From Salinispora cortesiana (GTDB taxonomy: Bacteria; Actinomycetota; Actinomycetes; Mycobacteriales; Micromonosporaceae), in contig NZ_AXVR01000019.1 in the NCBI RefSeq assembly GCF_000484695.1, forward strand, positions 22,127-86,126: a DNA stretch of 64,000 nt, read 5' to 3'. This document shows, piece after piece, positions 50,687 to 60,053 of the stretch; position 1 is the stretch's first letter, and every line of letters starts with the position of its first letter. A program made the translations under genes and the position numbers. Below the pieces are notes generated by a model, which did not search any database, had not been told where the DNA came from, and was given only the letters and a program-made list of their open reading frames with translations.

Positions 50687-53206
50687 ATGGACCCCGCCAT
50701 GACACTTACCGCCGCGCTGCCGGCCAGCGCCGACCCCGACACCCTGTACGACGCGTTCGCCGGTTGGGCATCCGAGCGCGGCCTCGATCTCTATCCGCAC
50801 CAGGACGAGGCGGTCATCGAGATCGTCTCCGGCGCAAACGTGATCATGAATACGCCGACCGGATCCGGCAAGAGCCTGGTCGCGATGGCAGCGCACTTCG
50901 CCGCGCTAGCCGACGACCGGACGACCTTCTACACGGCGCCGATCAAGGCCCTGGTGTCGGAGAAGTTCTTCGCGCTCTGCGAGGTGTTCGGGGCCGACAA
51001 CGTCGGGATGCTCACCGGCGATGCCAGCGTCAACCCAGACGCGCCGGTCATCTGCTGCACCGCGGAGATCCTGGCCAACCTCGCGCTACGGGAAGGCACC
51101 AGCGCGGACGTCGGCCAGGTGATCATGGACGAGTTCCACTTCTACAGCGAGCCGGACCGCGGCTGGGCGTGGCAGGTCCCGCTGATCGAGCTGCCGCAGG
51201 CACAGTTCATCCTGATGTCCGCCACGCTTGGGGACACCACCCGGTTCGTCGCCGACCTCACCCGGCGTACCGGACGACCGACCGCCGTCGTGCAGACCGC
51301 CGAACGACCGGTCCCCCTCCTCTTCTCGTACGCGACGACGCCGATGCACGAGACCCTCGAGGAGCTACTGGAGACCCGCGAAGCCCCGGTGTACGTCGTA
51401 CACTTCACCCAGGCGGCGGCCCTGGAGCGCGCCCAGGCGCTGATGAGCGTCAACGTCTGCACCCGGGCAGAGAAAGACACCATCGCCACCGCGATCGGCA
51501 ACTTCCGCTTCACCTCCGGCTTCGGCAAGACCCTGTCCCGGCTGGTCCGGCACGGCATCGGCGTACACCACGCCGGGATGCTGCCCAAGTACCGCCGCCT
51601 GGTGGAGACGCTGGCCCAGGCCGGGCTCCTCAAGGTCATCTGCGGCACGGACACCCTCGGGGTCGGCATCAACGTACCGATCCGCACCGTGCTCTTCACC
51701 GGGCTGTCGAAGTACGACGGGACCCGGACCCGGCTCCTCAAGGCCCGTGAGTTCCACCAGATCGCCGGCCGTGCCGGGCGGGCCGGCTTCGACACCCTCG
51801 GCCGGGTCGTGGTGCAGGCACCAGAGCACGTCATCGAGAACGAGAAGGCCCTGGCGAAGGCCGGTGACGACCCGAAGAAGCGCCGAAAGGTCGTCCGGAA
51901 GAAGCCGCCGGAGGGGTCGATCGGCTGGGGCAAACCCACCTTCGAACGCCTGGTCGAGGCCGATCCGGAGCCCCTCGCCTCCAGCTTCCAGGTCAGCCAC
52001 TCCATGCTGCTCAACGTCATCGGCCGCCCCGGCGACGCGTTCGCGGCGATGCGGCACCTACTCACCGACAACCACGAGGACCGCGCCGCCCAGCGCCGGC
52101 ACATCCGTCGCGCCATCGCCATCTACCGGGCGCTGCGGGCCGGTGGCGTCGTCGAGGAGCTACCCGAGCCGGACGAGTCCGGCCGACGGGCACGACTCAC
52201 CGTCGACCTCCAGCTCGACTTCGCCCTCAACCAGCCGCTGTCGCCCCTCGCCCTCGCGACAATCGAGCTCCTCGACCGCGAGTCCCCGGCCTACGCCCTG
52301 GACGTACTCAGCGTGATCGAGTCGATCCTCGACGACCCGCGCCAGGTGCTCTCCGCGCAGCAGTTCAAGGCCCGCGGTGAGGCGGTCGCCGCGATGAAGG
52401 CCGAAGGCATCGAGTACGAGGCCCGCCTCGAACTGCTCGACGAGGTCACCTGGCCCAAGCCCCTCGCCGAGCTGCTGGAGAACGCCTACGAGATGTACCG
52501 CCAGGGGCACCCCTGGGTGGACGACCACCAGCTCTCCCCCAAGTCCGTCGTCCGGGACATGTACGAGCGGGCGATGACCTTCGCCGAATTCGTCCAGTTC
52601 TACGGGCTGTCCCGGTCGGAGGGCCTCGTCCTGCGGTACCTCGCCGACGCGTATAAGACGCTCCGGCACACCGTGCCCGAGGACGCCAAGACCGAGGAAC
52701 TGGTCGACCTCATCGAGTGGCTGGGCGAGCTGGTCCGCCAGGTCGACTCCAGCCTGATCGACGAGTGGGAGCGGCTACGCAACCCCTCCGACGTCGACGA
52801 GGTCGCCGTCGCCCTGGACGACCAGCCAACGGCGATCACCCGCAACACCCGGGCCTTCCGGGTGCTGGTCCGCAACGCCCTGTTCCGTCGGGTGGAACTG
52901 GCCGCCCTGCACCGCTGGGACGAGCTGGGCGAGCTGGACGGCGCCGCCGGCTGGGACGCCGTCGCCTGGGAAGACGCCCTGGAACCGTACTTCGAGGAGT
53001 ACCCGGAGATCGGCATCGGGCCGAACGCCCGCGGGCCGGCGCTGCTGCTGATCGAGCAGGGCAGCGCGACCTGGACCGTACGCCAGATCCTGGACGACCC
53101 CGAAGGTGACCATGACTGGGGAATCAGCGCCGAGGTGGACCTCGCGGCCTCCGACGAGGCGGGCGCGGCGGTCATCCGAATCACCGAGGTCGGACAGCTT
53201 GGTTAG
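50687..53206 (+). CDS. Ski2-like DEAD/DEAH-box RNA helicase
   Basis: An 839-aa superfamily II helicase. The Walker A is VIMNTPTGSGKSLVAMAAH; the box II is VIMDEFHFYSEPDRGW (DEFH); the SAT motif is FILMSATLGDTT; motif VI is HQIAGRAGRAGFDTLGRVVV. A winged-helix and DUF3516-like C-terminal region follows (residues 400-830). It resembles the actinobacterial HelY group rather than HrpB. The substrate is probably RNA. ATG 50687 was chosen; ATG 50699 is an alternative. It is separated from trmB by 61 bp in the same direction. Confidence 0.92.
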   Translation: MDPAMTLTAALPASADPDTLYDAFAGWASERGLDLYPHQDEAVIEIVSGANVIMNTPTGSGKSLVAMAAHFAALADDRTTFYTAPIKALVSEKFFALCEVFGADNVGMLTGDASVNPDAPVICCTAEILANLALREGTSADVGQVIMDEFHFYSEPDRGWAWQVPLIELPQAQFILMSATLGDTTRFVADLTRRTGRPTAVVQTAERPVPLLFSYATTPMHETLEELLETREAPVYVVHFTQAAALERAQALMSVNVCTRAEKDTIATAIGNFRFTSGFGKTLSRLVRHGIGVHHAGMLPKYRRLVETLAQAGLLKVICGTDTLGVGINVPIRTVLFTGLSKYDGTRTRLLKAREFHQIAGRAGRAGFDTLGRVVVQAPEHVIENEKALAKAGDDPKKRRKVVRKKPPEGSIGWGKPTFERLVEADPEPLASSFQVSHSMLLNVIGRPGDAFAAMRHLLTDNHEDRAAQRRHIRRAIAIYRALRAGGVVEELPEPDESGRRARLTVDLQLDFALNQPLSPLALATIELLDRESPAYALDVLSVIESILDDPRQVLSAQQFKARGEAVAAMKAEGIEYEARLELLDEVTWPKPLAELLENAYEMYRQGHPWVDDHQLSPKSVVRDMYERAMTFAEFVQFYGLSRSEGLVLRYLADAYKTLRHTVPEDAKTEELVDLIEWLGELVRQVDSSLIDEWERLRNPSDVDEVAVALDDQPTAITRNTRAFRVLVRNALFRRVELAALHRWDELGELDGAAGWDAVAWEDALEPYFEEYPEIGIGPNARGPALLLIEQGSATWTVRQILDDPEGDHDWGISAEVDLAASDEAGAAVIRITEVGQLG

Positions 53207-53208
53207 CG

Positions 53209-53958
53209 CTAGTGACGCAGGCCAACGTCCTCCGGTACGGGAAGGTACTCCGCCAGCAGGGCCACGATGTCGAGCCAGGCCCGCTGCGCGTGCCGCTGGT
53301 GGTAGCCGACGCCGGGGAGCACAGTCTGGTCGGCCCCCATCGGTGGGTGATGGAAGGCGTGCAGGGCTCCGCCGTAGACAACGAGGCGCCAATCGACGTC
53401 CGCGGCCTGCATCTCGGCGGTGAACGCGTCCCGTTGGGCCGGCGACACGATCGGGTCTTCCGACCCGACTCCGGCCCACACCGGGCAGCGAATGTGCGCC
53501 GCCTCGCCCGGCCGGCCTGTGGTCATCGCGTTAATCGTTGCGATCCCGCGCAGATTGGCGGCGTCGCGGCCGAGTTCCAGCACGATTGCTCCCCCGATGC
53601 CGTAGCCGATGGCGGCGATCCGGTCCGGGTCGGTCCGTGGTTCGGCGCGCAGCACGTCAAGCGCCGCGTGGCCGATGCCCCGCATCCGGTCGGGGTCAGC
53701 GAGCATCGGATTCAGGCGCGCCAGCATCTCCTGGGGGTCGGTGAACCAGTGTCCGCCGTGAATGTCGAAGGCCAGCGCCACGTACCCCAACTCCGCGAGG
53801 GCGTCGGCCCGACGGCGCTGAAAGTCGTTGAGCCCCGGCCCCTCGGGTCCGACCAGGACCGCTGGCCGGCGGTCGACGCCGACGGGCAGGGCGAGGTGCC
53901 CGATCATCGTCAGGCCGTCGGCCGGGTACTCGACCGTTCTCGTCGTGATGGACGTCAT
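53209..53958 (-). CDS. Dienelactone hydrolase-family protein lacking the nucleophile Cys
   Basis: A 249-aa alpha/beta-hydrolase of the dienelactone-hydrolase group. The expected fold segments are present (GVDRRPAVLVGPEGPGLN; GYVALAFDIHGG; IRCPVWAGVGSEDPIV with Asp about 168; GGALHAFHHPPMG with His about 200). At the nucleophile elbow the usual GYCFGG reads GYGIGG, with Gly at about 120 encoded by GGC at 53599-53601. The catalytic triad is therefore incomplete, so the protein may be a binding protein or a hydrolase with another mechanism. Its stop lies 2 bp from the end of the Ski2-like gene. Confidence 0.85.
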   Translation of the reverse strand: MTSITTRTVEYPADGLTMIGHLALPVGVDRRPAVLVGPEGPGLNDFQRRRADALAELGYVALAFDIHGGHWFTDPQEMLARLNPMLADPDRMRGIGHAALDVLRAEPRTDPDRIAAIGYGIGGAIVLELGRDAANLRGIATINAMTTGRPGEAAHIRCPVWAGVGSEDPIVSPAQRDAFTAEMQAADVDWRLVVYGGALHAFHHPPMGADQTVLPGVGYHQRHAQRAWLDIVALLAEYLPVPEDVGLRH

Positions 53959-54106
53959 GAAGCCGGACTATAGCGATCGTCGAGCCCGGCCAGGCAGATG
54001 TTTCGCCACTGGCAGATCAGCCGACGGCGTAGGCTGCGCGCTTCATGTCAGCACTTCCGGTCAGGGCTACCCCACCGACCCACTCGACGGCCTCCTCGCT
54101 CCACCG

Positions 54107-54625
54107 TCAGCAGTCGCGGCGTCGCCAGAATTGACGGGCGGCGAACCCCTCCCGTCGGAGCCAGTGCTCGGTGTAGACGATCCGGTCCGCCTCGATCACC
54201 ACCAGGGTGTCCCGTGGCGGTTCGGCGAGCGATCTGCCCCGTTCGGCATGCTCGTTCTCCCACCGAAACGCGGCCCAGTAGGGCTCGCGGTCGGGGTGGT
54301 CGGGCGGCAGCACCCGAGCCTCGCCGAAGAGCTGCGCGCCGCGGCTGCTAGCCAGCCCGACCAGCGGGGCGAAGATGCCCACCGAGACCCGTGGGTCCGC
54401 GGCGATGTTGCGCAGCTTCGGTGACCGCGGCGCGGCGGTGAACATCACCGCGAAGTCGAGCGGGTAGTAGCGCACCGGAGTGGCCAGCGGCCTGTCGGGC
54501 CCGACTCTGGCCAGCACACACATGTTCTGCGACGAGAGCAGGTTGCGGATCCGTTCCGCAAGCCGGTCCCGCGGCAGCCGCTGTGTCGGCGCGGGTTCAG
54601 CGAGCCACGGATTCGTCAACGGCAT
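54107..54625 (-). CDS. Pyridoxamine 5'-phosphate oxidase-family protein
   Basis: A 172-aa split-barrel FMN- or F420-binding protein. The order MCVLARVGPDRPLATPVRYY, VMFTAAPRSPKLRNIAADP, VSVGIFAPLVG and YWAAFRWENEH fits the PNPOx-like superfamily. Many such actinobacterial proteins bind F420 or heme rather than PNP; no decisive motif is visible. ATG 54625 was chosen. Confidence 0.82.
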   Translation of the reverse strand: MPLTNPWLAEPAPTQRLPRDRLAERIRNLLSSQNMCVLARVGPDRPLATPVRYYPLDFAVMFTAAPRSPKLRNIAADPRVSVGIFAPLVGLASSRGAQLFGEARVLPPDHPDREPYWAAFRWENEHAERGRSLAEPPRDTLVVIEADRIVYTEHWLRREGFAARQFWRRRDC

Positions 54626-54699
54626 CCCGGCGTCCCTCCATCATGCGGTGATCACTCGCGGCCACAGTATCGATGATGAGGCGGTCCGCCGCGCCGTCT

Positions 54700-54950
54700 G
54701 GCGCTGAGGTAGCCGATCAAGCAGGTAGGAGCGTTCGCCTGCTTGATGGCCTGTGTCTTGGTGAGAAGCTTGCCGTGGTCGAGGGCGTGCCGGCCCCGGG
54801 CCATGGCGGAAAGACCGAGTTCAGCGATCGTGGGTTCCAGCCGCCACCAGGGACGCCGAACGGCCAAACCCCAGTAGCCGGTCAACTCCACCCGAGCGGC
54901 TGCTCGGATGTCGGCGTCCGAGACCTCGGGGAAGACCTCGCGGGGCGAAC
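54700..54950 (-). pseudogene. 3' remnant of a nucleotidyltransferase-type gene
   Basis: The minus-strand frame reads PREVFPEVSDADIRAAARVE, ELTGYWGLAVRRPWWRLEPT, IAELGLSAMARGRHALDHGK and LLTKTQAIKQANAP, like the C-terminal helical domain of aminoglycoside adenylyltransferase-type proteins. The N-terminal nucleotidyltransferase core is missing. It joins directly to a different remnant upstream, implying a deletion. The identification is moderate. Confidence 0.5.
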
Positions 54951-55219
54951 GCCCAAATTCCTTCGAGCCCAGCGGCGAGTGCCTGCCGGTAGAGCGGCGC
55001 TGCCTGTTCGCCCTGTCCGGTGGAATCGTTCGCACAGCCCCGCTCGAACAGGGCCTTCGCGTCCTCGGGATCACGCTCCGCAGCCAAGGCCGCTACCTGT
55101 GCGCGGAATTCGGCCGGCTCATACTTGTCGAGCTTCTACCAGAGAGCCGTGACACGACTCTCCCAGTCTGCTTCGCTGGTCACCACCTTCGGCACCTTGC
55201 CACAAGAGACGAACCCCAT
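54951..55219 (-). pseudogene. 5' remnant of a tetratricopeptide-type protein with an internal stop
   Basis: From ATG 55219 the minus strand reads MGFVSCGKVPKVVTSEADWE and then TAG at 55136-55138 in place of a sense codon, followed in the same frame by KLDKYEPAEFRAQVAAL, AAERDPEDAKALFERGC and GEQAAPLYRQALAAGLEGI, a TPR-like pattern. The end is replaced by the nucleotidyltransferase remnant. A nonsense mutation plus a 3' deletion make it a pseudogene. Confidence 0.65.
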
Positions 55220-55225
55220 CGGGTC

Positions 55226-55781
55226 TCACACCGGCTGGGGCTTCACCGTCTCGCTCTCGAAGAGTTCGTTCGGCATGTCGTAGTACCTCGTTGTTCGGCC
55301 CAGGTGCGCCATGCCGAGCCGCTGACAGACGGCCTGGGAGGCATGATTCTCCGGATGCGTGACCCGCAATGACCCTCGTCAGGCCCCGGTTGAACGCATC
55401 GGCCAGGCCCGCCGACGCCGCTTCGGTGGCGTACCCGTGCCCCCAGGAGTCCGGATGCAGGTGCCAGCCGATCTCGACCTCGGTCGGCGTGCCGGTCGGC
55501 TCCCCTGCCGACAAGGGAATCGGCTTGAGCAGGAGATTTCCGACCAGCTGGCCGTCCGCCGCCGTAGTGATAGCCCAGATCCCGTAAACCGGATCGTCGA
55601 TGGCACGGCGGCGTGCGATCGAGGCGAGGGCGCTCTCGCGATCGTTCATGATCGTGGGCTGCGGGTCCAGGAACCGCACGACCTCCCAGCGCGACTCGAG
55701 ATCCAACAGAAAGTCGGCATCCTCATCCTGCCAGGGGCGCAGCCGGAGGCGGTCGCTCACGATGGGGCGCATGCGCCCCAT
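55226..55781 (-). pseudogene. GNAT acetyltransferase gene with a frameshift
   Basis: From ATG 55781 the frame reads MRPIVSDRLRLRPWQDEDAD, VEIGWHLHPDSWGHGYATEA and GLTRVIA, an ordinary GNAT of the RimJ type. One extra base in the CCC at 55363-55365 (plus strand) breaks it. Removing it restores VTHPENHASQAVCQRLGMAH, LGRTTRYYDMPNELF and a TGA at 55226-55228. It is therefore a recently inactivated acetyltransferase, or the base is a sequencing error. Confidence 0.8.
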
Positions 55782-56071
55782 CTAACACCGGCTCAACCCC
55801 GACTTCCGCACTTGCGCTGTGTAGCCGCGGTTCACGCCACACAATCGGCCACCCTCCTGACGCACCCGGTTCCCGTCGGGCAAGGGGTTGCCCCGTCACC
55901 GCACACCACCCAAAACCGGGCTACGCTCGCGCGGGCCAGCCGGCTGGTCGCCCACTTCACCTGCCAGCACGGATATGGAGCCAGCCCGCGACCACCACAC
56001 TCGACAGCCAGCGCACATACCGTCGATCCCGCGGACGTGCACCGCAAGGATCACTCGCTCCGGCCCGCCGG
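55782..56071. other. Gene-free interval
   Basis: About 290 bp with no recognised gene, repeat or hairpin. Short frames on both strands show no coding character. Confidence 0.4.
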
Positions 56072-56257
56072 TCACTGCTCGCCCTCTCGGGGCCAGTGAC
56101 CCCGATTGATTGGTATCCGATGCCGCGCACGGCACGGCAGTTCGGCTCCGCACCGGCAGACACACCGCCATCGTTGCCACGACCAGACGGAACGATGCCG
56201 TCGGGCAAACGTCAACGCGGTGGCCGACAGGTAGTCGTCGTACGAGATGCGCCGCAC
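56072..56257 (-). CDS. Small protein with CxCG-xxLPC motif (61 aa)
   Basis: GTG 56257 follows GAGGGAGGGTGC. The protein contains RISYDDYLSATALTFARRH, then CVCRCGAELPCRARHRIPIN and a C-terminal RGHWPREGEQ. The cysteine pattern could bind a metal. Comparable short proteins ending RIPINRGHWP are known to me near XRE regulators in Micromonosporaceae. An in-frame GTG at 56278 gives a longer form. It sits 153 bp downstream of the XRE gene, same strand. Confidence 0.55.
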   Translation of the reverse strand: MRRISYDDYLSATALTFARRHRSVWSWQRWRCVCRCGAELPCRARHRIPINRGHWPREGEQ

Positions 56258-56410
56258 GCACCCTCCCTCGTCGCTCACGAAGGCAGCCTCGCCGCCCTCT
56301 GATTGCGGAGGACACGGCGCCCGGGCTCAACTCGCACCACCCACCGCATCCCGTGACCGAGAAGCTACGGTGGGTCGCACGCTGGAATGGGTAAGGTTCC
56401 TACCCCCGAA

Positions 56411-57622
56411 TCACGAGACGAGTCCGACTCGGACTGCGAGGTCCCGGGCATCGTCTCGGGTGGCACGCGGGCCACTGAGCAGGTCCAAGGTGACCTGACG
56501 GGCGTACCCGTTGAAACGGATTGTCTCCGGGGCCGACTTGTACGCCTGCCGCAGCGTCGCCACCGTCGCTTCCGGATCGCCCTTGCCGTGGTGCGCCCGC
56601 GCGACCTCGATCAAATGGCGTGCCCGACGCGGCCTTGACGGGATCGCTGCCGCATCGTGGCGGCGGGCCTGCCGCACCGCCTCGCCGGACTTCTGCAACT
56701 CCACCGCCACGGTTACTGCGTGCGCGCCCATGATGGCCCGGGAAAACGACGTCTGCGGCTGGTAGAAACCCTGCGGCAAACGCTGCGCCACGCGATCCGC
56801 GCGATCCCAGTACCGCCAGGCCCGCCCTTCCGCACCGGCACGAGCGGCGGTGTACGCGGCCTCGAAGTTCAACGCACCCCACAGCGCCAGCAGATTCGTG
56901 TTTCCGTCGACCGTTGCCGGCTCTACAGCGGACAGGACATCCAGCGTCACCGCCATCGCGGTGTCCCAGTCCCCAGCGTCCCGATGCACCTGGCACAGGA
57001 ACCATCCCGCACCGGCCACCGCCTCCGGATCACCGGACTCCTGCGCCGCCACCATCGCCCGATCCGCCACCCGCCACAACAACTCGGCCGCCGGCTGGTA
57101 CGCGATGAACATCTGCGCCAACCCAAGCGTCTCCGCCAGCAGCACCTGCGCCTGCCGCCGTTCGGCACCCTCGTACACCAAAACAGCACGCTGCGCATCC
57201 CGCAGCAACCCCGGCAACAACCCGCCCAGCACCGTCCGGTGATCCGACGCCTGGTGACGTGCCCGCCACGCCACCGCAAGCCGCTCCCTCAGCCTGGACA
57301 ACGACTCCGCCGGTACGTCACCGACGAACACGACACGGTTCACCGCATCCCGCACCGACGCCAATGCCGGATGCTCCGGCCCATTGACCACCACAGACCG
57401 GTCACCCAACTCCACGGCCACGGCAGACACGTCGACCTTCAGAGCCCGTGCGATCCGATCCAGCATGGGAAGTCGCGGCGGCAAGATCCGGTCGGTCTCG
57501 ACCGCCTTTACCCACTCAGCGCTACGGCCCACCAAACCACCAAGCACCGTCCGACTCTTCCCGGACCGCTCGCGGTAGACCTTCAGCCGCTGCCCAAATG
57601 TCAACTCCGGCAAGGAATCCAC
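56411..57622 (-). CDS. XRE-family regulator with a large C-terminal helical domain
   Basis: A 403-aa protein. Residues 6-75 form a helix-turn-helix (LTFGQRLKVYRERSGKSRTV, GGLVGRSAEWVKAVETDRIL). The rest is a TPR-like helical region (AETLGLAQMFIAYQPAAELL, DAGDWDTAMAVTLDVLSAVE, RHLIEVARAHHGKGDPEATV) of the kind found in actinobacterial regulators with large sensor parts. GTG 57622 follows AGGAGG. Its promoter region abuts the truncated transposase remnant at about 57690, so expression may have been altered by the insertion. Confidence 0.85.
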   Translation of the reverse strand: MDSLPELTFGQRLKVYRERSGKSRTVLGGLVGRSAEWVKAVETDRILPPRLPMLDRIARALKVDVSAVAVELGDRSVVVNGPEHPALASVRDAVNRVVFVGDVPAESLSRLRERLAVAWRARHQASDHRTVLGGLLPGLLRDAQRAVLVYEGAERRQAQVLLAETLGLAQMFIAYQPAAELLWRVADRAMVAAQESGDPEAVAGAGWFLCQVHRDAGDWDTAMAVTLDVLSAVEPATVDGNTNLLALWGALNFEAAYTAARAGAEGRAWRYWDRADRVAQRLPQGFYQPQTSFSRAIMGAHAVTVAVELQKSGEAVRQARRHDAAAIPSRPRRARHLIEVARAHHGKGDPEATVATLRQAYKSAPETIRFNGYARQVTLDLLSGPRATRDDARDLAVRVGLVS

Positions 57623-57689
57623 CCGGCACCTCCTCGCGTAGCACCGAACGCACCACCGACCCATCAGGGCACAATCACGCCCAACGCTA

Positions 57690-58463
57690 CCGATCTGCAG
57701 GCTGCCTCATAACCCCCACGCCGGCCAGGACCGCGTCGGGCAGGGCGCGCCGGATGGCCTCGGCGTAGGTGGCCGAGCCGTCTCGGCATACGACCTCGAC
57801 GCCGGGATGTGCGCGCAGCCACGCTTGCAGGGTGTCGGCGATGCGGTCGGGTAGTACCTCGATCCACTCATGGGTCTCGGCGTCGATCACCACGGTGGCG
57901 TAGCGGTGCCGCCGGCGTAGAGCGAAATCGTCAACGCCGATCACCCGAGGCGTCCGCCCGGTGGGCAACGGGATGCGCAGCATGGCGCGCAGGGCCGTGT
58001 GACGGGACAGGCCCATGGCCAGGATCGCCAGCAGACGTGACTACCCGGCCCAACTCCTTGACGACGGCTTCGACGTGCCTGTTCAAACGGGCCGTGCGGC
58101 GCTGGTATCGCTCCAGCACCCCGGGAACCTGTTCCCGGAAGGTGTGACGGCAGCCGCGCGTGGGGCACACCAGACGCCGTACCCGCACCCGGACCACCAC
58201 CCGGCGCCCGTCGACCGGAACGTCGGCCACGGTCCGCCAGTGATAGCCGTGCACCCGTCCGGACGAGGCCCCGCATCTCGGGCAGACCGCGGTGTCATGC
58301 GGCGTCCGGCCCACACCACGATCCGCTCACCGCCATCGACAACATCCTCGATGACCAGCGGAGACAACCCCGAGAACACCGCCTGTACGAGTCTCCTGAC
58401 ATCCTCCACACAGGAGTAACGACACCCGCCACCCTCCGTCACCACCGAAAGTGAGACAGAGCC
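57690..58463 (-). mobile_element. ISL3-type insertion sequence remnant
   Basis: Frameshifted transposase. From about 58400 the minus strand reads VFSGLSPLVIEDVVDGGERI, then after a shift near 58313 AVCPRCGASSGRVHGYHWRT and CPTRGCRHTF (zinc-binding ISL3 N-terminus), then after another shift near 58045 [38 protein letters not shown] (DDE region) and [18 protein letters not shown]. It stops abruptly near 57700, so the 3' part is lost. A putative left inverted-repeat end, GGCTCTGTCTCACTTTC, lies at 58447-58463. It is not functional. Confidence 0.85.
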
Positions 58464-58639
58464 GTTAACTTGACACTCCCTGTCAACCAACACCGTGAAC
58501 GTTCGTGGTCACGGCACTAGCTGTCATGCCGCGCTGATCGTTATATTGAGTCGAATTCGCTGCTCGGCATACAAAGCGGTGAATAGCCGAGGACGACATC
58601 CTCGGCTGCCGGTTCTCGAGGTGCACGGTGGAGGACACG

Positions 58640-59530
58640 ATGTCGAGGGAAACTCTGTGCGCGTTCGGTGTGGATTTGGACGCGGTTGCAGGCTGGTTGG
58701 GATCGTACGGTGGCGGGAACTCGCCCGGCGACATTTCCCGAGGCATGTTTGCCGGTGAGGTCGGCGTGCCGCGTCTGCTCAAACTGTTCCGGAGGTACGA
58801 CCTTCCGAGCACCTGGTTCATACCTGGACACTCCATCGAGACGTTCCCCGACCAGGTTCAGCAGATCGTGGACGCCGGCCATGAGGTGGCTCTCCACGGC
58901 TACAGCCACGAGAACCCGCTCACCATGAGTCCGACCCAGGAGGCCGCGGTCCTGGACCGGTGTATCGAGTTGATCGAGGCGACAGCCAGGCGACGCCCCA
59001 CCGGGTACGCCGCTCCTTGGTGGGAGTTCTCGCCCGTCACGCACAAGCTGCTGCTCGAGCGGGGGATCCGGTACGACCACTCGTTGAAGCACGACGACTT
59101 CACCGTCTACCGGGTTCGGGCGGGGGACACTTGGACCAAGGTCGACTACGACGGGAGCGCGCGCGACTGGATGAAGCCGTTGGTCCGCGGCGAGGAGACC
59201 GATCTGATCGAGATTCCGGCGAACTGGTACCTCGATGACCTGCCACCGATGATGTTCATCAAGGCCAGCCCCAACAGTCATGGCTGGGTCAACCCACGGC
59301 ACCTGGAGGAGTTGTGGCGTGACCAGTTCGACTGGGTCCACCGGGAGCTGGACCACGGCGTCGTCACCTTCACCATCCACCCCGACGTGTCGGGGCGTCC
59401 GCAGGTACTGCTGATGCTCGAGCGGCTGATCGAACACATCAACCAGCATGAGGGTGCGCGGTGGGCCACCTTCGACGAGATCGCCACCGAATACGCGGCC
59501 CGTAACCCACGCCCCGGTGATCAGAACTGA
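58640..59530 (+). CDS. NodB-type polysaccharide deacetylase (PuuE/HpPgdA-like)
   Basis: A 296-aa protein of the NodB fold. The metal ligands are Asp in [11 protein letters not shown] (about 12-14) and His in [11 protein letters not shown] (about 86 and 90). The gap between them ([34 protein letters not shown]) and [13 protein letters not shown] match the PuuE/HpPgdA-like branch that includes allantoinases and peptidoglycan deacetylases. No signal peptide is present, so it likely acts in the cytoplasm on a small substrate. ATG 58640 was chosen after GGAGG with five bases. The 177 bp upstream abut the IS remnant. Confidence 0.87.
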   Translation: MSRETLCAFGVDLDAVAGWLGSYGGGNSPGDISRGMFAGEVGVPRLLKLFRRYDLPSTWFIPGHSIETFPDQVQQIVDAGHEVALHGYSHENPLTMSPTQEAAVLDRCIELIEATARRRPTGYAAPWWEFSPVTHKLLLERGIRYDHSLKHDDFTVYRVRAGDTWTKVDYDGSARDWMKPLVRGEETDLIEIPANWYLDDLPPMMFIKASPNSHGWVNPRHLEELWRDQFDWVHRELDHGVVTFTIHPDVSGRPQVLLMLERLIEHINQHEGARWATFDEIATEYAARNPRPGDQN

Positions 59531-60053
59531 GCGCGACGGCCCCTCGGTTTGACCGAGGCAGTCGCTTCTTCACTCGGGAGCCCACGGGGCTGCTGCAGCA
59601 CCGGCAGGAGTGAGGCGTTTTCCAATGTTTAGCCGGTGGGCGGGATCAAGGTTGTTAGATGGCGATCCGGTCGCCGTACCATCACCGCCAGCACCAGAAG
59701 AAGCCAGCCGGTGATGGCCCGGCCCCCGCCGCCGCCTGCCCATCGGCAGAGCCTCCCCATTGCTCCTACCTCCATACCGGCAAAAACCGCCAATAGGACA
59801 GGCCCGATTTTCCACCAACTATCGTCGGTATACGCGAAGAAACGCCCTCAAGATGACATTCAGCTGACGCCGACGGTTAACACCTCTGCGTAATCACTTT
59901 GCCGACGGTGCTGCATCCGGCGGCGCCGGTGGCCCCTGTCTGGTCGGTGCCATTGTGGTGGTAGCACTGACCTAGTTAGACAGACGCGATTGTAGCGAGC
60001 ACACTGGAGCCGCCGAGATCGTCGAGCTATTCACTCCTCGGAAGGGAATCCGC
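59531..60053. other. Gene-free interval before the FAD/PLP operon
   Basis: About 520 bp with a noticeable dip in GC around 59760-59990. A rightward frame at 59636-59893 has no ribosome-binding site or family similarity. The region should hold the promoter of the FAD oxidoreductase gene; GGAAGGG near 60040 is its ribosome-binding site. No further signal is clear. Confidence 0.4.

Noticed and set aside
59636..59893. An 85-codon frame upstream of the FAD/PLP operon
   Set aside because: No ribosome-binding site, no family resemblance and a proline/serine-rich composition typical of chance frames.
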